A stretch of DNA of 7,016 nt from Desulfurococcales archaeon (GTDB lineage Archaea > Thermoproteota > Thermoprotei_A > Sulfolobales > Ignisphaeraceae). Shown here piece by piece: positions 4,619 through 7,016 of the stretch (position 1 is the stretch's first letter; each line of letters begins with the position of its first letter). Both the position numbers and the translations under genes were made by a program. Location: positions 1-7,016 of the forward strand of contig JALWBS010000117.1 of the NCBI GenBank assembly GCA_027037025.1, given 5' to 3'. The notes below the pieces were generated by a model. The model did no database searches and had not been told where the DNA came from. It saw only the letters and a program-made list of their open reading frames with translations.

Positions 4619-5247
4619 TGCGCAACGCTGTTACGGAGCTTAGGCACCGCAGACGACCGCGAATGCGGTTGGATGAAGCGGTGGGTCGGGCCCCCTAGAC
4701 ATACGTCGGGCATTCGGAGACAGAGTTGTTCGACACACTCTATGCTCTTATCGATGACTACCACTGCAAGAAGCTTGATCCCTGCCACGGGGTTCCTACA
4801 ACCATAGTTGAGCTCTACGACTCTCTTAACCTCGGAGAACTTGGGTAACGATCTCAGGATGTACATCGACGTAGAGAAGATGAACCTGAGCGATGCTGAG
4901 CGGAAGAAGCTGAGCGCTTCCGGGATGCTGACTATGCATGGGATGAGGAACGAGGCTATGCACATCGTGAAGAGCCTTGCAGCCACGGGCATCGACATTG
5001 CTAGAGCCTGTCTCAACCCCGAGCCCACCCCTAGGTAGACGATCAAGCTCATGACTAGGTAAGTCGATGCGAAGATCGACGCTGTCTTCAAGCTCTTCGA
5101 TAAGAGCTCCCTACTCTTCATACACAGCAAAGCGATTGTTAGTGCGCATACCACGGCTATGGCGATCAGAGGTAGGAAGCACGTCGAGATTAGCATAGCT
5201 AGTACGGAAACGAGCTTAACCAAGCTTAATAATCCTCGCCTGGCCAA
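4615..5247 (-). CDS. EcfT-like transmembrane component of an ECF vitamin transporter
   Basis: EcfT links the substrate-binding S component to the two ATPases and turns ATP hydrolysis into movement of the S component. The protein has up to 210 residues, shorter than the usual 250 or so. Hydrophobic segments lie at about 8-42 (two helices), 56-75, 84-108 and 155-166. LRFIFSTSMYILRSLPKFSEVKRVVEL (about 120-146) matches the helix that precedes the first coupling motif. The two conserved Ala-Arg-Gly motifs that contact the ATPases are not intact: the first reads NYG (147-149) and the second lies around LRMPDV (177-182). Assignment therefore rests on topology and on position after bioY and the fused ATPase. 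The start is uncertain: TTG 5247 overlaps the ATPase gene by 32 bases, and TTG 5223 (GAGG ten bases upstream) by 8. The stop is TAG in the shared CTAG. Confidence 0.75.
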   Translation of the reverse strand: MARRGLLSLVKLVSVLAMLISTCFLPLIAIAVVCALTIALLCMKSRELLSKSLKTASIFASTYLVMSLIVYLGVGSGLRQALAMSMPVAARLFTMCIASFLIPCIVSIPEALSFFRSASLRFIFSTSMYILRSLPKFSEVKRVVELNYGCRNPVAGIKLLAVVVIDKSIECVEQLCLRMPDVCLGGPTHRFIQPHSRSSAVPKLRNSVAH

Positions 5248-6430
5248 AGCGGCTCGCCACTCGCGTACTGTGGGTCGTAAGCAAGAACTTCATACCTAGG
5301 TTAGCGAATTCGCTAACGGCTTTAGAGATCCATTCAAGTAGATCCCTATCGAAACCCAGCGAGATCTCGTCGACCACCAGAACGGATTTCCTTGGAGATA
5401 GCAGAGCGAGCATGAGCATCAGAGCCCTAGACTCCCCAATGCTTAGAGTATACGGGTTTCTAGAGCGGTACTCAGCGAAAGGTGTTAAGCGAAGCAGCTC
5501 ATCGCTTATCCCCATAGCTTGGAACTCACCTGCAACGCTATTTCGAAGAAAGACTCGTGGAGGGTTCTGAGGTACCACGAATAGAGCGCTGTGAGCAACT
5601 CTAACGAAGCCCCTGAACTTGGCAACTCCCATCAGCGCGCGTACCAACGAAGTCTTTCCACGGCCATTCCTTCCCAGAACGACTACGACCTCATCGTTCT
5701 CTACAACCACGTTGCTAAGATCAACCCTTCTACCACCACGGTACTCTACGACAAGGTTCCGCACCTCGATTACCGATCTCGGTTTCTCTAAACGTCTTTC
5801 GATACGATCTAAGAAGCTCGTTAACGAGAAGAAACGACGATCTCCTTCGATCCGAACTATCTTATCGACGTAGCCAAGGTAAGGTTCTTCGAAGTGGTCC
5901 ACGATGATGACCGCCTTCCCTAGCTCCTTTACGTATCTCAAACTGTTGAGGAACGCGCTCAGCTCCATTTCGTCTAAGTAGCTACTAGGTTCCTCGATGA
6001 TCAGCAGCTTTGCATCGCTTTTCAAAGCTAGTCTCATCGCCTCTTTGAATACCTCGCTAGCCGCGTACTCCCACGGAGCTCTGAATCTAGCTTCAGTGAT
6101 CGAAACGGTGTCTACGCCGAGTAGTCGAGCCTCGTCGGAGAAGCTCGCGGTTGTGAAGAACATTAAGGGATCCTGCGGTATGTAGATAGCTAAACGCTTT
6201 CTCAACGCGTCGACGGGGTGGAGACCCAGCACTGATGCACGTCCACGAATCTCGATCGAGGGATAGAGGTAGAGGACTCCGCATAGAGCCTTGGCAATGA
6301 GGGTCTTCCCACTTCCCACACCTCCGCAAAGCAGCGCGACCTCGCCTTCGCTCAACTCGAAGTTAACGGCGTCGACAACGCGCTTACCCTCCACAGATAT
6401 GGCTAGATCCTCAACGCGTACGGTACTCAT
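5216..6430 (-). CDS. Fused two-domain ABC ATPase of an ECF transporter (EcfA-EcfA')
   Basis: 404 residues with two nucleotide-binding domains in tandem, the energising part of an ECF importer on the cytoplasmic face. Domain 1: Walker A GGVGSGKT (36-43), Q-loop Q86 in IPQDP, Walker B LLIIEE (142-147, Glu replacing the usual Asp at 146), D-loop YLD, His179. Domain 2: Walker A GRNGRGKT (253-260), Q288 in VPQNP, signature LSIGE (329-333), Walker B VLVVDE (350-355), His387. Domain 1 has no LSGGQ; the equivalent place reads roughly EYAASE (121-126). In the closed fold the domain 2 signature would complete the domain 1 ATP site, while the other site would be degenerate. ATG 6430 overlaps the TAA of bioY by one base (TAATG), which implies translational coupling, and GAGAGGG lies upstream. 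The 3' end overlaps the EcfT gene. Confidence 0.92.
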   Translation of the reverse strand: MSTVRVEDLAISVEGKRVVDAVNFELSEGEVALLCGGVGSGKTLIAKALCGVLYLYPSIEIRGRASVLGLHPVDALRKRLAIYIPQDPLMFFTTASFSDEARLLGVDTVSITEARFRAPWEYAASEVFKEAMRLALKSDAKLLIIEEPSSYLDEMELSAFLNSLRYVKELGKAVIIVDHFEEPYLGYVDKIVRIEGDRRFFSLTSFLDRIERRLEKPRSVIEVRNLVVEYRGGRRVDLSNVVVENDEVVVVLGRNGRGKTSLVRALMGVAKFRGFVRVAHSALFVVPQNPPRVFLRNSVAGEFQAMGISDELLRLTPFAEYRSRNPYTLSIGESRALMLMLALLSPRKSVLVVDEISLGFDRDLLEWISKAVSEFANLGMKFLLTTHSTRVASRFGQARIIKLG

Positions 6431-7016
6431 TAGACGAGCCCTCTCGATCTGAGGTACCTCATAGCGGCTGAAGCAAGCACTATCCCGAGGACGTGATCCA
6501 TGAAGAGGTCTTGCGGAACGAAGATCGCTACGCTGACTATGAAAATCGCTGCGGCTAGGCTAAGAGTCTTCGGATTCAGGTGTAGGAATGAAAGGGTATG
6601 AAACGCGAAGTTAAGAAGAGGGCGAGCACCACTAGCTATGTATGCGTAGAACACTGCGAAGCCCATTAGGTACATCGGCACGGCGGAGGCCAGTGTTATG
6701 AGTAGTAGAACAGCGAAATCCTTCTTGCCAAGGCTTAGAAGAGATCTTCTCGTCTTCTCGAAGTACTTCCTGGAAAGGTAGGATACTAGGAACGCCATTA
6801 GCGGGAACCCCCATAGATAACCCGCGGTATAGCCAACTAGTACGTAAGGACCTCCGTGAGCTCCCGCTGCGACGGGCAAGCCGAGGGCTATCAACGCTAA
6901 GTAGCAGAGCATTGCCGTAACTGCGTACCTAGGCTCGAGGGTTAGCCCCGCGAATACGACGCCCATGTTCTGCATGGTGTAGGGAATCGGCCCAACGTAG
7001 AAAGCTATCTGAGCAC
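6430..7016 (-). CDS. bioY: BioY family biotin-binding S component, 5' end beyond the window
   Basis: BioY is the membrane protein that captures biotin for an ECF importer. The frame stays open to the right edge, so the ATG at 6975 is internal: the codons before it read AQIAFYVGPIPYT and join MQNMGVVFAGLTL, matching the BioY block in which a P-x-P-(F/Y)-T-x-Q segment leads into the second membrane helix. GLPVAAGAHGGPYVLVGYTAGYLWGF matches the family signature (GLPVFAGGxGG...GPTGGYLxGF). FVPQDLFMDHVLGIVLA near the end matches FIPGDL...vLA, keeping the Asp, although the lysine common after DLI is not present. About 194 residues are visible, with five or six hydrophobic segments; only a short N-terminal part should be missing. 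It is the first visible gene of an operon with the fused ATPase and EcfT. Confidence 0.92.
   Translation of the reverse strand, partial: AQIAFYVGPIPYTMQNMGVVFAGLTLEPRYAVTAMLCYLALIALGLPVAAGAHGGPYVLVGYTAGYLWGFPLMAFLVSYLSRKYFEKTRRSLLSLGKKDFAVLLLITLASAVPMYLMGFAVFYAYIASGARPLLNFAFHTLSFLHLNPKTLSLAAAIFIVSVAIFVPQDLFMDHVLGIVLASAAMRYLRSRGLV

Noticed and set aside
5904..5910. ATGATGA box C-like on the plus strand
   Set aside because: No D' or D box follows at the right distance; it is the antisense of the ATPase switch-histidine region.
6430..6975. ATG at 6975 as the start of bioY
   Set aside because: The frame stays open to the window edge, and the codons upstream (AQIAFYVGPIPYT) belong to the conserved BioY N-terminal block.

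Overview
The window looks like chromosomal DNA of a thermophilic archaeon, most likely a crenarchaeon (Thermoproteota). The gene set supports this: an archease, an archaeal-type inositol-phosphate synthase, a COG1533 radical SAM protein, and a C/D box guide RNA with perfect archaeal box sequences. Arginine is coded mostly by AGG/AGA, CTAG is common, GTG and TTG starts are used, and short Shine-Dalgarno (SD) and TATA (box A) elements sit where archaeal genes have them. I name no genus.

Layout from left to right. Positions 1-201 (+) hold the C-terminal end of a cysteine-synthase-family enzyme. The next 122 bases look empty but carry, on the minus strand, a C/D box sRNA (about 204-264) with its own box A. 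Its D' guide is perfectly complementary to the conserved 5' end of archaeal 16S rRNA. Then come archease (324-773, +) and, converging on it, a gamma-glutamylcyclotransferase-like gene (775-1137, -). A small protein with a basic tail (1215-1505, +) is divergent from the latter. It overlaps the tail of a radical SAM gene (1480-2352, -), which lies just downstream of inositol-phosphate synthase (2406-3557, -). A perfect 9-bp dyad occupies the gap between those two. An unassigned 181-residue protein (3666-4211, -) and a minimal Hsp20-like protein (4271-4618, +) diverge from a shared AT-rich promoter.

The right third is a minus-strand operon for an energy-coupling-factor (ECF) vitamin transporter: bioY (S component, cut by the right edge), a fused two-domain ATPase (A components), and an EcfT-like membrane protein (T component). 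The genes overlap end to start. The set predicts biotin uptake. The ATPase is asymmetric: its first half lacks a recognisable ABC signature. The T component has lost the family's Ala-Arg-Gly coupling motifs.

The most notable element is the guide RNA. Both guides can be placed against the first ~60 nucleotides of 16S rRNA, and the D' guide covers the segment that forms the central pseudoknot, which is bound by U3 snoRNA in eukaryotes. The rest is ordinary archaeal housekeeping with some lineage-specific oddities. I see no CRISPR array, insertion sequence, tRNA or rRNA gene.
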